From Rana temporaria (Eukaryota > Chordata > Amphibia > Anura > Ranidae), in contig NC_053492.1 in NCBI RefSeq assembly GCF_905171775.1, positions 182,626,778 to 182,690,777 on the forward strand: a stretch of DNA of 64,000 bases. The letters are read 5' to 3'. Positions 28,301 to 34,032 of this stretch are shown here, piece after piece. The notes under the pieces were generated by a model. The model had not been told where the DNA came from and ran no database searches. It was given only the letters and a program-made list of their open reading frames with translations. The position numbers were made by a program, and so were the translations under genes. Position 1 is the first letter of the stretch; each line of letters opens with the position of its first letter.

Positions 28301-28852
28301 ACAAAATCGCACCACATTCGCACGCATTCTCATAGGGCAACCTATTCATTTAAATGGGCTGCTTTTCACTCATGTAGCTTTTTGCTGCATTTTAACAGTG
28401 CATTTTGCGGCATTTGTTGCACATTTTCAATTTGGAAAACGTGGATCTGCTTGCTGCGTTTGGGGCGCCACTAACAATGAACGCCACTGCAAAACGCAGC
28501 ACGCATTTTAAAAATATACACAAAAACGCACGATTATGAGCACGTTTACAAAACGCTCAGGTGTGAATGTAACATAATACATGGGAGTGCTAACAACATA
28601 CTGCTGGTGTCTCCTATCAGCCTGTAAAGCAGTGTCAGGAGTACACAGGTATGATGGTGGAGGTGATCCTGTCATTGGGTGTGATGTCCTCTTCATAGGA
28701 GCGGACTGACCCTCTAATAACACAGCTCTATGCTGTCCTGTACCAGGCACACACACACACACCCCTCCCCCTCCTCCATATTACCGAGCCTGCAGTACGG
28801 CTACCAGCCCAGGACATCGTCTCCTTCTGACACAGACCAGGGAGGCCGCCAT
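488..28852 (-). CDS. MCCC1: MCCC1, 3-methylcrotonyl-CoA carboxylase alpha subunit (exons 1-11, partial gene)
   Basis: This gene encodes the biotin-carrying subunit of mitochondrial 3-methylcrotonyl-CoA carboxylase, which carboxylates 3-methylcrotonyl-CoA in leucine catabolism. Eleven exons read right to left and their joined translation follows vertebrate MCCC1 closely. Biotin carboxylase landmarks appear in order: NRGEIACRV (exon 3), HPGYGFLSEN (exon 5), the ATP-grasp glycine loop RGGGGKGMR (exon 6/7 junction), RDCSVQRRHQKIIEEAP (exon 8) and [16 protein letters not shown] (exon 10). The visible exons give roughly 418 codons of about 725 expected. The C-terminal end of the carboxylase domain, the BT region and the biotinyl domain must lie left of position 1. 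Junction phases agree from exon 2 onward; exon 2 itself is uncertain. LAMP3 lies upstream on the same strand, as in mammals. Confidence 0.97.
698..985. mobile_element. MITE with 'ATTCACACCTGAGCG' ends
   Basis: The motif GCTACATTCACACCTGAGCG opens this stretch, which is full of AAAACGC-type words and an A-run followed by a short CA run. A related copy with its end inverted lies at 28262-28580 (CGCTCAGGTGTGAATG). No transposase is present. Confidence 0.5.
1296..1782. mobile_element. MITE with 'TTAAAGCGGGATTCCACC' inverted ends
   Basis: TTAAAGCGGGATTCCACCCG at the left faces GGGTGGAACTCCGCTTTA at the right, giving terminal inverted repeats of about 18 bp. The interior contains a short AGAAGAAG run and T-rich tracts. 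Related elements occur at 6772-7289, 41246-41679 and 46258-46754. It lies in MCCC1 intron 10. Confidence 0.7.
1783..2060. repeat. Fragment of the 'AACCACTT...GGAGAATAAAATGG' repeat family
   Basis: A stretch with GCTAGAAATTACTTAGAACC and CTGGAGAATAAAATGG matches longer copies at 12437-13160 and 29372-29730. It is a truncated copy without coding capacity. Confidence 0.55.
2319..3003. mobile_element. Palindromic ~700-bp MITE, copy 1
   Basis: Left end GGGCCGGATTCAG and right end GTGAATCCAGGCC are inverted repeats and the flanks show ATT on both sides. Internal TACG/CGTA-rich blocks pair across the element. Five more copies occur in the window. Confidence 0.85.
3511..3940. mobile_element. MITE, 'ACACACGATC' family (variant with GATTTTCCGAC)
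   Basis: GCCTCATACACACGATCAG at the left and CCGATCGTGTGTACGAG at the right form terminal inverted repeats. Internal copies of TTTTCCGACAACAAATGTG repeat twice. It is non-coding and lies in MCCC1 intron 10. Confidence 0.7.
4478..4605 (-). CDS. MCCC1: MCCC1 exon 10 (catalytic [12 protein letters not shown] motif)
   Basis: The exon reads TVEFIMDSQQNFYFMEMNTR and then [20 protein letters not shown]. The [15 protein letters not shown] block is the biotin carboxylase active-site signature, with the metal-binding Glu and Asn and the bicarbonate-site Arg. It is 128 nt, two bases in and phase 0 out at CGA|GTAAGT. Confidence 0.97.
4738..4819 (-). CDS. MCCC1: MCCC1 exon 9
   Basis: The exon translates as PGISPEVRRKLGEAAVKAAK and AVNYVGAG. 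It is 82 nt, phase 0 in and one base out, between acceptor TTAACAG and donor CAG|GTATGT. It carries the helix before the catalytic TVEF strand. Confidence 0.95.
5343..5760. mobile_element. MITE, 'GTACACACGATC' family
   Basis: TGCCGCGTACACACGATCAG faces GACCGATCGTGTGTACAGGG, with further internal pairing (GAACGGTCTGATGGACCG). An A-run sits inside. Homologous copies: 22192-22723, 33619-34029 and 44956-45364. It lies in MCCC1 intron 8. Confidence 0.8.
5856..5967 (-). CDS. MCCC1: MCCC1 exon 8
   Basis: The exon encodes HVEVQVFGDQHGNAVYLFER followed by DCSVQRRHQKIIEEAPG, the central ATP-grasp strand set with the invariant RDCSVQRR motif. It is 112 nt, entering on one base and leaving in phase 0 at GGG|GTAAGA. 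The last residue is Gly where mammals have Ala (EEAPA). Confidence 0.96.
6197..6420. repeat. Partial MITE resembling 57380-57700, with poly-T and poly-C runs
   Basis: The words CAACAGAAGCCAACTGACAT and GTTCTGGTGGGAGCGGC match a degraded copy of the element near 57.4 kb. T and C homopolymers follow at about 6372-6411. Confidence 0.4.
6772..7289. mobile_element. Near-perfect palindromic MITE
   Basis: TTAAAGCGGAGGTTCACCC at the left faces GTTGAACTCCCGCTTTAAA at the right, and most of the interior is also self-complementary around about 7030 (for example GAATCGGCTAGTTG against CAACTAGCCGATTC). The open frames inside are symmetric artefacts. In MCCC1 pre-mRNA (intron 7) it would fold into a hairpin of roughly 250 bp. 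Confidence 0.8.
7612..7645. repeat. A homopolymer, 34 bp
   Basis: An uninterrupted A run inside intron 7, followed by a copy of the GGACTGCACTAAGGTAAAGG repeat end (7646-7715). Confidence 0.9.
7860..7981 (-). CDS. MCCC1: MCCC1 exon 7
   Basis: The exon reads GMRIARSEEEFVEQLESARR and on to SFNDDVMLIEKFVDNPR. It continues the ATP-grasp subdomain directly from the glycine loop. It is 122 nt, phase 0 in and two bases out, with acceptor CACAG and donor AAG|GTAAAA. Confidence 0.96.
8189..8211. repeat. GT microsatellite
   Basis: About 11 GT units in MCCC1 intron 6. Confidence 0.9.
8513..8965. mobile_element. MITE, 'CCGTATATACTCGAGTATAAGCC' family
   Basis: CCGTATATACTCGAGTATAA and the reverse TCGAGTATATACGG form the ends, flanked by TA on both sides, as in mariner-type insertion. 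Removing it restores a continuous older repeat (TGGCCAAATGTA-TGTGGACAGTC) that starts near 8458. A truncated relative lies at 43737-43855. Confidence 0.8.
9431..9706 (+). pseudogene. Tc1 transposase remnant (DNA-binding half)
   Basis: The open frame reads ISQSTVQYIIRKWKEYNTTA, the paired helix-turn-helix region of Tc1 transposases, followed by LTGRARKALIREALKRPMVT. A downstream piece in another frame carries KKVLWSDETKIELCG (about 9766-9811), which holds the first catalytic Asp of the DDE domain. Frame breaks and the nested MITE abolish function. Confidence 0.85.
10225..10932. mobile_element. Palindromic ~700-bp MITE, copy 2 (inside Tc1)
   Basis: GGGCCAGATTCACGTAG faces GTGAATCTGGCCC and the TAG target is duplicated at 10222-10224 and 10933-10935. 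The empty target is visible in the related Tc1 copy at about 22986 (CTCTCTAGATGTG), which confirms the boundaries. Confidence 0.92.
11290..11860 (+). mobile_element. L2-like LINE 3' fragment
   Basis: Translated piecewise this gives YRILTYKVIRNSVPSY, then PWNSLPQYVRL and FRRFLKTHLFRDAY, the C-terminal end typical of L2/CR1-group reverse transcriptases. It ends with GTAAAGTGCTGCACAAACTG and a TATAAAT...ATAATAATTATT tail, as L2 elements do. Short tails of the same kind occur at 48124-48185 and, inverted, near 24038-24075. Confidence 0.78.
11928..12075 (-). CDS. MCCC1: MCCC1 exon 6 (ATP-grasp entry)
   Basis: The exon encodes STSKSIMSAAGVPIVEGYHG, then RRIGYPVMIKAVRGGGGK. The last residues form the lysine and glycine-rich ATP-grasp loop. 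It is 148 nt, entering on one base and leaving in phase 0, with acceptor CTTCTTAG and donor AAG|GTATGC. Confidence 0.96.
12157..12278 (-). CDS. MCCC1: MCCC1 exon 5
   Basis: The exon reads AIHPGYGFLSENTEFAELCK and then KENIIFIGPPSSAIRDMGIK. HPGYGFLSEN is a signature of biotin carboxylases. It is 122 nt (40 codons plus 2 bases), with acceptor ATATCAG and donor AG|GTAACA. The intron to exon 6 is only 81 bp, the shortest in the window and free of insertions. Confidence 0.96.
12437..13160. repeat. 'AACCACTTAAGGACC' repeat, left-end copy
   Basis: It opens ACCACTTAAGGACC and runs through CTGGAGAATAAAATGGCGGC and GGTGATACCTCACTTGTGTG. It is the longest left-end copy of this family in the window, non-coding, in MCCC1 intron 4. 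A poly-G run follows at 13161-13178. Confidence 0.65.
13180..13808. other. Intron 4 remainder, nothing recognised
   Basis: No repeat family or exon other than exon 4 at its right end was recognised here. Confidence 0.4.
13809..13904 (-). CDS. MCCC1: MCCC1 exon 4
   Basis: The exon translates as ADEAYLIGPAASQQSYLAM followed by DKIMRVAKSSCAQ. It is 32 codons, phase 0 at both ends, bounded by acceptor TTGCAG and donor CAG|GTAATA. It matches the segment of the biotin carboxylase N-terminal domain that follows the SEAD motif. Confidence 0.96.
14312..14671. repeat. Long inverted repeat (arms ~145 bp)
   Basis: The left arm (14312-14457) and right arm (14525-14671) are nearly perfect complements, for example GAAACTCGCATGGTTGATGA against TCATCAACCATGCGAGTTTC, around a loop of about 65 bp. 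It follows a repeat beginning AAAACCTTGGATTGTGAGCA near 14045. It lies in MCCC1 intron 3. Confidence 0.88.
14718..14761. repeat. TA microsatellite
   Basis: About 21 AT units. Confidence 0.95.
15340..16700. repeat. Interspersed repeat sequence, family not identified
   Basis: The first part (to about 15790) resembles elements at 24846-26292 (TTAATGCATTCTATGCATTA, then a GC-rich middle and ACTTTACAATCACTTTT). The part from about 15820 to 16700 looks like a moderately repetitive non-coding unit rich in TTTGAAGT and ATTTGCAC words. No coding sequence was found. Confidence 0.35.
16892..16919. repeat. CA microsatellite
   Basis: About 13 CA units after an A-rich tract. Confidence 0.9.
16950..18470. 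repeat. '...GGGTCTGAAGTGGTTAAA' repeat, right-end copy with nested MITE
   Basis: The right end GGGTCTGAAGTGGTTAAA is the complement of the opening AACCACTT of the 12437 family. The body is continuous across the MITE at 17402-18097. The left limit is uncertain. Confidence 0.5.
17402..18097. mobile_element. Palindromic ~700-bp MITE, copy 3
   Basis: GAGCTAGATTCACGTA faces ACCTGAATCTAGCTC. Internal blocks of TACGTCGG/CCGGCGTA type match the other copies. The target duplication is not clear here (AAT against TAT). Confidence 0.82.
19069..19313. repeat. 31-bp minisatellite, 8 units
   Basis: Units of CCAGAGAGGATCAGAGACTG plus CGGACATGATA repeat every 31 bp (19069, 19100, 19131 and on). A few single-base variants occur (GCGCAC, GCAGAC, CTAGAG). 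Confidence 0.95.
19597..20553. repeat. 21-bp minisatellite, about 45 units
   Basis: The unit is TGCCATCAATTGCTGCCAGT plus G. Eleven neighbouring units near the left end share a C-to-A variant (TGCAATCAATTG), and shortened units (GTGCCACCAGTG, GTGCTGCCAGTG, GTGCCGCCAGTG) break the array into blocks. As 21 is a multiple of 3 and the unit has no stops in most frames, long open frames of up to 385 codons appear on both strands. They are artefacts. Confidence 0.96.
21037..21176 (-). CDS. MCCC1: MCCC1 exon 3 (biotin carboxylase N-terminus)
   Basis: After acceptor TTTTTCAG the exon reads KSKIEKVLIANRGEIACRV and on to AVYSEADRDSMHVSL, then donor CTG|GTACAC. It holds the start of the carboxylase fold, including the conserved IANRGEIA loop. 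It is 140 nt long, enters with one base owed from exon 2 and leaves in phase 0. It is separated from exon 4 by a 7.1 kb intron that holds a hAT element with two minisatellites. Confidence 0.96.
21265..23255 (+). mobile_element. Tc1-like transposon fossil 2, with nested MITE
   Basis: It is homologous to the 9036 element along its length (TTCCACATTTTGTCATGTTA, then GAACACACCAGACAGGTCAG, and AAGAAGGTGCTCTGGTCAG). Transposase sequence is broken by many frameshifts. A 'GTACACACGATC' MITE interrupts it at 22192-22723. It lies in MCCC1 intron 2, 90 bp upstream of exon 3. Confidence 0.87.
22192..22723. mobile_element. MITE, 'GTACACACGATC' family (inside Tc1)
   Basis: AAGCCTCGTACACACGATCA faces CCTATCGTGTGTACGAGGCC. 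The interrupted Tc1 sequence resumes at once (GAAAACCTG to TAGAGTCTGCAAAAG), which fixes the limits by comparison with the other Tc1 copy. Confidence 0.85.
23341..23488. mobile_element. 148-bp hAT MITE
   Basis: CAGGGGTCTTCAAACTACGG faces CCGCAGTTTGAGGATCCCTG, with exact 8-bp duplications ATCTATGC at 23333-23340 and 23489-23496. Confidence 0.94.
23618..23900. repeat. Non-coding repeat, probably a MITE
   Basis: Starts TTAAGCCTAGGTTTTCAC and contains AAGTCGC/GCGACTT words that pair with each other; an A-run closes it. The limits are approximate. Confidence 0.4.
24212..24409. repeat. Inverted repeat, 'GGCTTTCTCCCTGGTGTGGA' family
   Basis: The left arm (24212-24287) and right arm (24333-24409) are complementary, and each arm is itself a small hairpin. 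A second, partly deleted copy lies at 30340-30640, followed in both by GGACTGCACTAAGGTAAAGG. Confidence 0.85.
24846..26292. mobile_element. Row of three abutting MITEs
   Basis: Three elements lie end to end: about 24846-25361 (AAAGTTATAGTAAAG to CTTTACAACCACTTTAA), 25366-25835 (AAGTGTTACTAAACCCAC to TTTAGTAACACTTTAA) and 25836-26292 (AAGTGGTTGTAAAGTCTC to TTTACAATCCCTTTAC). Each has inverted ends and no coding capacity. A poly-A run occupies 25301-25333 and a short CA run lies near 25056. Confidence 0.65.
26373..27254. mobile_element. 882-bp hAT element
   Basis: CAGGGGTGTATTTAGG faces CATAATACATCTCTG and the 8-bp duplication GCTGATTG is exact (26365-26372, 27255-27262). Inside are a short GGGTGGGATGAGGACA minisatellite (about 26486-26630) and two inverted repeats (26646-26805 and 27058-27221). 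No transposase is present. Confidence 0.93.
27398..28117. mobile_element. Palindromic ~700-bp MITE, copy 4
   Basis: GGCCCAGATTCAAGAAG faces CCTGAATCCGGGCC, with ACT duplicated at 27395-27397 and 28118-28120. It ends about 40 bp from the candidate MCCC1 exon 2. Confidence 0.88.
28160..28209 (-). CDS. MCCC1: Candidate MCCC1 exon 2 (doubtful; in-frame TAG, GC donor)
   Basis: Exon 1 leaves two bases and exon 3 needs one, so a short exon whose length is 2 mod 3 must lie between them. A strong acceptor (pyrimidine tract, then CACACAG) at 28210 and a consensus GC-type donor (TACAG|GCAAG) at 28160 bound 50 nt, which satisfies the phase. The end reads RCSSNPATG, similar to the matching short exon of mammalian MCCC1, and continues into KSKIEKVLIANRG. 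The frame contains TAG at 28202-28200. Shorter choices that avoid the stop are 23 nt from 28182 with the GC donor, or 17 nt with acceptor CTAG and donor ACAG|GTGC. Which is used cannot be settled here. Confidence 0.4.
28262..28580. mobile_element. MITE with 'CGCTCAGGTGTGAATG' end
   Basis: Related to 698-985, in MCCC1 intron 1. AAACGC/GCGTTT words pair within it. The left end is less clear (GGCTGCATTTACTCC). Confidence 0.5.
28785..28852 (-). CDS. MCCC1: MCCC1 exon 1 (start codon, mitochondrial presequence)
   Basis: The ATG at 28852-28850 sits in a strong context (AAACATGGCG). It opens MAASLVCVRRRRCPG, an arginine-rich stretch with no acidic residue, as expected of a mitochondrial targeting sequence, and like the alanine-rich start of mammalian MCCC1. 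The reading frame meets TAA just after the donor CG|GTAATA, which fixes the exon end at 28785 (68 nt, two bases left over). Another ATG lies 13 bases upstream in a different frame and weaker context; it is less likely. The exon lies just inside a GC-rich, CCAAT-containing promoter. Confidence 0.78.
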
Positions 28853-29100
28853 GTTTTGGTCTCATTGACAGCTAGGTCACACCTCTGCCCCGCCCCTTCC
28901 GGAACTCCATCCCGGGATCATCCTATCCCGAACACCTTATAGGAGTATATTGTCTTCGTCGCTTTATTAAAATGTCACATGAAAACTACTCGGGCTGAAA
29001 AATAAGAAAGGCGCGTTTCAGCCAATGAAGTAAAAGGGGCTTGTCGCATTGGCCAATCACATTTCGCAGGATGGAACGCCTTTCAGTGATTGGGGCGGTG
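28853..29100 (-). promoter_or_regulatory. MCCC1: MCCC1 promoter region
   Basis: This repeat-free, CpG-containing stretch lies directly upstream of the MCCC1 start codon. It contains GC boxes (28887-28896 and 29092-29098), an ETS-like CTTCCGGA (28896-28903), a CCAAT at 29022-29026, a palindromic ATTGGCCAAT (29048-29057) and another ATTGG at 29089-29093. Several NF-Y-type sites and no clear TATA box are typical of a housekeeping mitochondrial-enzyme promoter. The transcription start is not determined. Confidence 0.7.
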
Positions 29101-29144
29101 TAGAAAGCACGGCTGCAAAGACAGAGGAAACTACTGAAATGTAG

Positions 29145-29159
29145 CCACTAGAGGGCAGC
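29145..29159 (+). promoter_or_regulatory. CTCF-type motif
   Basis: CCACTAGAGGGCAGC fits the core vertebrate CTCF consensus at every key position. It lies about 290 bp upstream of the MCCC1 start codon, between that promoter and the LAMP3 gene. Occupancy is inferred only from the motif. Confidence 0.6.
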
Positions 29160-29371
29160 AGACTAATTCTCCATTGAAAGGGAATTTTTGTTCTAGGAAC
29201 TGGAAGCTTTGGCATAAGGAGGAAACAGTATAAAGTGCATTCAATTATAAATAAAGTACAATTAGGAATTTTTGTTTTGTTTTGTATAGAGTGTAGAGGG
29301 ACCAGAATACTTGTCAAGTTTTCATTGTTTGTGTATCTGTAAGATACCTCAGATCGGGTCTGATCAAACCC

Positions 29372-29730
29372 TTTAACCACTTCCATACCGGGCCAATTCT
29401 GACACTTCGCTCCTACATGTAAAAATCTTCATTTTTTTGCTAGACAATTACTCCCAAACAATATATATGTTTTTTTTAGCAGACACCCTAGGGAATAAAA
29501 TAGCGGTCCTTGCAACTTTTTATGTCGCACAGTATTTGCGCAACCATTTTTCAAATGCATTCATTAATTTCATGAATTAAAAAATAACAAAACAGTAATT
29601 TTATAAAAAAAAATTGTATAATGTGAAAGATGAAGTTACGCAGAGTAAATACATACCCAAGATGTCACGTTTTTATAAATTGCGCACACTCATGGAATGG
29701 CGCCAAACTTCGGTACTTACAGAGCTCCAA
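29372..29730. repeat. 'AACCACTTCCATACCGGG' repeat, left-end copy
   Basis: Matches the 12437 copy in order (CCCAAACAATATATATG, GAATAAAATAGCGGTCC, TATTTGCGCAACC, GATGTCACGTTT), then breaks off near 29730. Confidence 0.65.
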
Positions 29731-30038
29731 AAAAAAAAATCGAGGGTTTACAAACCCTTTAAACAGGACAAATAGAGAGGGCGATTCTATCTAATGGGGT
29801 CACTGACAACAATGAAAACTAGAAATAATACTAAAAAGGTTGCGCTGAGCTTCAAAAATGTAAAATCAGAAAATGCTGGAATCAAGCAATTTCTTAAATG
29901 TTATGTATTCTGACTGTGAAAGTGTGCCCAAAACAAATGTGACAACCATTCCAAAAATATGAAAAAAACCCTTATGGGAAATAAATGGAAAATAAACATT
30001 TCCCTCTAAATGTGAATTGCCTGAGTGACCATACAAAG

Positions 30039-30082
<44 letters not shown>

Positions 30083-30339
30083 CATACAGTAATATGCTAA
30101 ATATTGCACTGATCTCACAAAAATCAAAAGACTGAAAACCTGCTGCAACAAGTGCAGGTAAATGAAACAGGTGGTGCCAAAAGTTCCTATATATTGACTG
30201 GTGCTTCAACAATTCCTATGTTTGCATAAAATGAATAAGGTAAGTGGTTCCAACTTCCCACATGCAATTAATAAAGAATTGTATTTGTGCAAACAAAATA
30301 ATCCAGAATGCAAGTGCATGGCTCCTGCTGTTATCAATC
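29731..30339. other. Intergenic sequence with a TA microsatellite
   Basis: No family was recognised except a TA run at 30046-30078. Confidence 0.5.
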
Positions 30340-30640
30340 TGTCTAATGAGGTGAGCAGTCCTCCTTCACTTACCTCATCCTTCGATTTTGCTTTTAAATG
30401 TCCTTATTTCTTCTGAGAAATCCTCACTTCCTGTTCTTCTGTCTGTAACTCCACACAGTAATGCAAGGCTTTCTCCCTGGTGTGGAGAAAGCCTCTTGAG
30501 GGGGGAGGGGGCGAGCAGGAGAAATAAGGACATTTAAAAGCAAAATCGAAGGATGAGGTAAGTGAAGGAGGACTGCACTAAGGTAAAGGAAGCTATTTAG
30601 GGAAAACATTTTTTTCCCTTTACAACCCCTTTAAGGCTTT
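30340..30640. repeat. Inverted-repeat MITE, copy of 24212 family
   Basis: TTGCTTTTAAATGTCCTTAT (from 30389) faces ATAAGGACATTTAAAAGCAA (ending near 30544), enclosing a shared hairpin GGCTTTCTCCCTGGTGTGG. It ends TTACAACCCCTTTAAGGC. Confidence 0.7.
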
Positions 30641-31006
30641 ACAACCACTTTTATCACCCATAGTGAAAGTGAAATAAAATCCCACATCTTGAGTTGTCAC
30701 CATTCGCTATAGCAATACACCTGGGTGGGCTCGGTTCGCATTCTCTGCACCCTGAGCTAATCCTATTTTGAGTCTTGTCAGTTTTCATTAGTGTATAGTA
30801 GGTTTTTCATGTACTCATTGGAATTTTTAAAGACACACTTTCTCTATCCGAGACAGTACTTTTTTCATATTTATTGATACTTTAATAAATCAATTTGTAT
30901 CAATATATTTTCTGATTATTTTCTAGTTGCCTAAGTAACCCCTTATCTCACCTTCCGATCTTCACTTAGATCACGTCCCAAATCCCCCAACCTTTACCCT
31001 CTATAC

Positions 31007-31226
31007 CAGTGGTCTCCAAACTGCAGCCCGGGGGCCAGATGTGGCCCTTTGCTTGATTTTATCTGGCCCTTGGGGTGCTTTTTTTATTCATTGGCACCAA
31101 TGAAGGGCAGAATTCTTGGGTCCAATGACATAGGGGATTTTGTGCTCTTGATGGCCACAGTCCGGCCCCCTTAAAGTCTGGAGGACAGTAGTCCGGCCCA
31201 TTGTTTAGAAAGTTTGGAGACCCCTG
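31007..31226. mobile_element. 220-bp hAT MITE
   Basis: CAGTGGTCTCCAAACTGCAG faces AAAGTTTGGAGACCCCTG, with exact 8-bp duplications CTCTATAC at 30999-31006 and 31227-31234. Confidence 0.94.
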
Positions 31227-31507
31227 CTCTATACGTTTTATGTCATCCTATTTTGAAGCCTATTAGAGCCTCTGGAATTCATGCATCCAGTGTCCTGCAA
31301 GGGGCTGGATGCATGGATTTGGGGGGTGGCGCCCATAATGGTCGGCCGCCCCTAATTCTGACTACCCTCATGCTGCGTGAGATGACCAGTGTACTTCATG
31401 ACTCTCAGGCTAAGTTCCTCAAAGTGTGGAACCCATGGTGGTCTTATGCTCTCCCCTCCCTGCCCCCAACCAGCTTCGGTATTCCGGAGCGTTTCTAATA
31501 TATCACC

Positions 31508-31777
31508 CAGGGCAGTCTTAATAGCATCATGGGCCCCTGGGCAAAGTAATTCTCTGGGGCCCCTACAATGATGACAGTGCAGGTAAACAGACATTAAGTA
31601 GGTAGGAGGCAGACTGCCTCCCCTTTGCATCTATCACTCTCAGTGACATCATGAGGCTCCCAAGTTCAGGGCAGTGTGGGCTCAAGGACCAGTTGCTTTG
31701 GGGAAAGTGCAGGGCCCCCCATGCAGCTGGGGCCTCTGGGCAGTGCCCAGGTGTGCCCTCTCATTAAGACAGCCCTG
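31508..31777. mobile_element. hAT MITE, 'CAGGGCTGTCTTAAT' family, minus orientation
   Basis: CAGGGCAGTCTTAATAGC faces CTCATTAAGACAGCCCTG. The 8-bp flanks ATATCACC and ATACCACC differ at one base, so this copy is older than the one at 35751. Confidence 0.9.
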
Positions 31778-31785
31778 ATACCACC

Positions 31786-33618
31786 CAACCCACAGACCCT
31801 GCGCTCTTTTATTGTCTAAGACTACATCTCCTTTTCTATTCTTGTCTTTAATGTTTCTCCTTCTTTTTCCTGGCCTAGTTCTACATCTCCTTCCTGTCCC
31901 TTTTTTTCCTACTTGTCTCTCATTCTCCCCTCCGCCAAGGGATGGCAATCCTACCCCGTTTTTTTTTTTTTTTTTTTTTGTTAGTCTCACCATGTCTTGG
32001 ACCTCTGAGTCCAGTAATTCATTCCCACTTCCAGGACTTATGCCGGATGCTTTTACACTTTGAAAAAGTGTTTTGTTTGTATTTATGTGAAATGTGATGT
32101 TTTGTTCCCCTGTGCGGGACCATTTTGCCTTTCTTTTCTTCAGACCTGTATTTTGGCATTGTTTTACTCAATAAAAACTATTGTACCAAAAATATAGAGG
32201 TGCATGGATGTACATGCTTGTACCCATGTAAACACTGATTGTTTTTTGCACTGGCGTTTACCCGCACATGTGCATATGATGTATTTTCCTGAATGCAAAA
32301 CTCCAGTCTTCAAGACATATGTCACACACTCATGTGTGGGTAACCACAGGTGCAACAGAGCATTTGTGTTTATACAAGTACAAGCACATACAGCAAGCTG
32401 TATGCAGCGCCTGCAGCTCCCAGGGCATGGAAAAGCGCTAGGAGTCTTAAAATTAAAGTCTATTTTTTTTAATTAAAAAAAAAGGGATATACTTACTTGC
32501 TCTGTGTAATGATATTGCACAGAAAGAACCCTCGTCTGCTCTTGTGGAAGTCCCCCACTGATGATGTTGGTTTCTCATTGCGCTGGGTGCATCCTCAGGA
32601 AGCCGGGTGCTAAGTGGGCATCTGTGCATGCATAAACTTTTTGGAATCTACTAGAATCAGTGTGCAGTCATCCGCCATTGCCTTTGAAGTTCTGAGGTAC
32701 AAGCCAGACTGGCACATGACAACTTTTGGACCGACATGGAGCTGTTTTTGCCTCTATACCAGTTTTGGAAATGTCTGTGTGCATGTAGCCTATTGCTGTC
32801 TGTGTTTCTGTGAGTGAAATTTCCACTCATTTTTTGTCTAGGTGAGTGTCAAACAGATCATGAAGAGGACAGAAATGTCCTCTATGGGGGACCTAGACAG
32901 CACTTAAAATGTGACAAAATATGTCCTCAAAGGGGCACAAAAATGAATTCCTCATAATAAAATATATAAAAAAAGGAAAAGTTTATTAATGCAAGACTAT
33001 TATATTACATAAAATATCACCACTTATCCAGTGGCTATCAATAAACACAGTTACTTAACAAAAAATAGAGAAGAAACAAATCAAACCAAAATTACATGCA
33101 TAGAAAAAAGAGAAGGCATTTTTGCAATTATTTATTCATTTTAAAAATCATTGAAGACTTTCATTGTATGGAACTAATACAAGCATACTTGTGAAGCAAG
33201 GGAAAGGTAAGTAGCCCTCCACCGCAATGGACGCAATGGTTTAATAGCAGGGCATATAGTGTGCCGGAGGCAAATATGGGGCCCACAGTGCTGTAGCTTG
33301 ATAGAGACAGATCTTCCAAGGATTAAAAGAGAAGTAAGGGATTTAACAAAAAAGAATCATACATGTCTACGTGGCTGCAGCACAACGCTGCAGCTGTCCT
33401 CCTCTGGCTCTAAGATAGAGAACTGAGTGATCGCATGATCACTGATTTCTCATTTCTTGGTCTTCACTGAGTAGAGAGCGATGAACATCGGTCACTGCTA
33501 TGTGCTCTGCCCCTTCAGTGCTCAGTGTAGTGTCAGTCTAAGGATGGGGTGGGAGCGGCTGGCTCAGACTCTCAATGACTCACAGATATTATTGTCAGGG
33601 ATCCCACAGCAAACTTTA
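31786..33618. other. Intergenic sequence, mostly unassigned
   Basis: A poly-T run lies near 31960-31979. Parts near 32180-32600 look like MITE debris (ACTTACTTGCTCTGTGTAAT also occurs near 24900). No gene was seen. Confidence 0.4.
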
Positions 33619-34029
33619 TGCCGCGTACACACGATCGGTCCATCCGATGAAAACAGTCTGATGGATTTTTCGATCGGTTAACCGATGAAGCTGAGTGATG
33701 GTCAGTCGTGCCTACCCACCATCGGTTAAAAAAACGATTGTGTCAGAACGCGGTGACGTAAAACACAACGACATGCTGGAAAAAACGAAGTTCAAAGCAT
33801 GCGTCGACTTGATTCTGAGCATGCCTGGATTTTGAACCGTTGGACGTGCCTACAAACGATCGTTTTTTTTTCTATTGGTTAGGTATCCATCGGTTAAATT
33901 TAAAACAAGATTGAATTTTTTTAACCGATGGATAAATAACCAATGGGGCCTACACACGATCGGTTTGGTCTGATGAAAACGGTCCATCAGACCGCTCTCA
34001 TCGGTTTGACCGATCGTGTGTACGCGGCA
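33619..34029. mobile_element. MITE, 'GTACACACGATC' family, TTA duplication
   Basis: TGCCGCGTACACACGATCGG faces CCGATCGTGTGTACGCGGCA, 20-bp perfect inverted ends, flanked by TTA at 33616-33618 and 34030-34032. The 3-bp TTA target fits the PIF/Harbinger superfamily. Confidence 0.9.
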
Positions 34030-34032
34030 TTA

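Noticed and set aside
28783..28865. Upstream ATG giving a frame that avoids the exon 2 stop (starts MRPKHGG)
   Set aside because: Its start context is weak and the peptide lacks the MAA-type presequence of MCCC1. It also needs a CTAG acceptor with little pyrimidine support. Kept only as an alternative.
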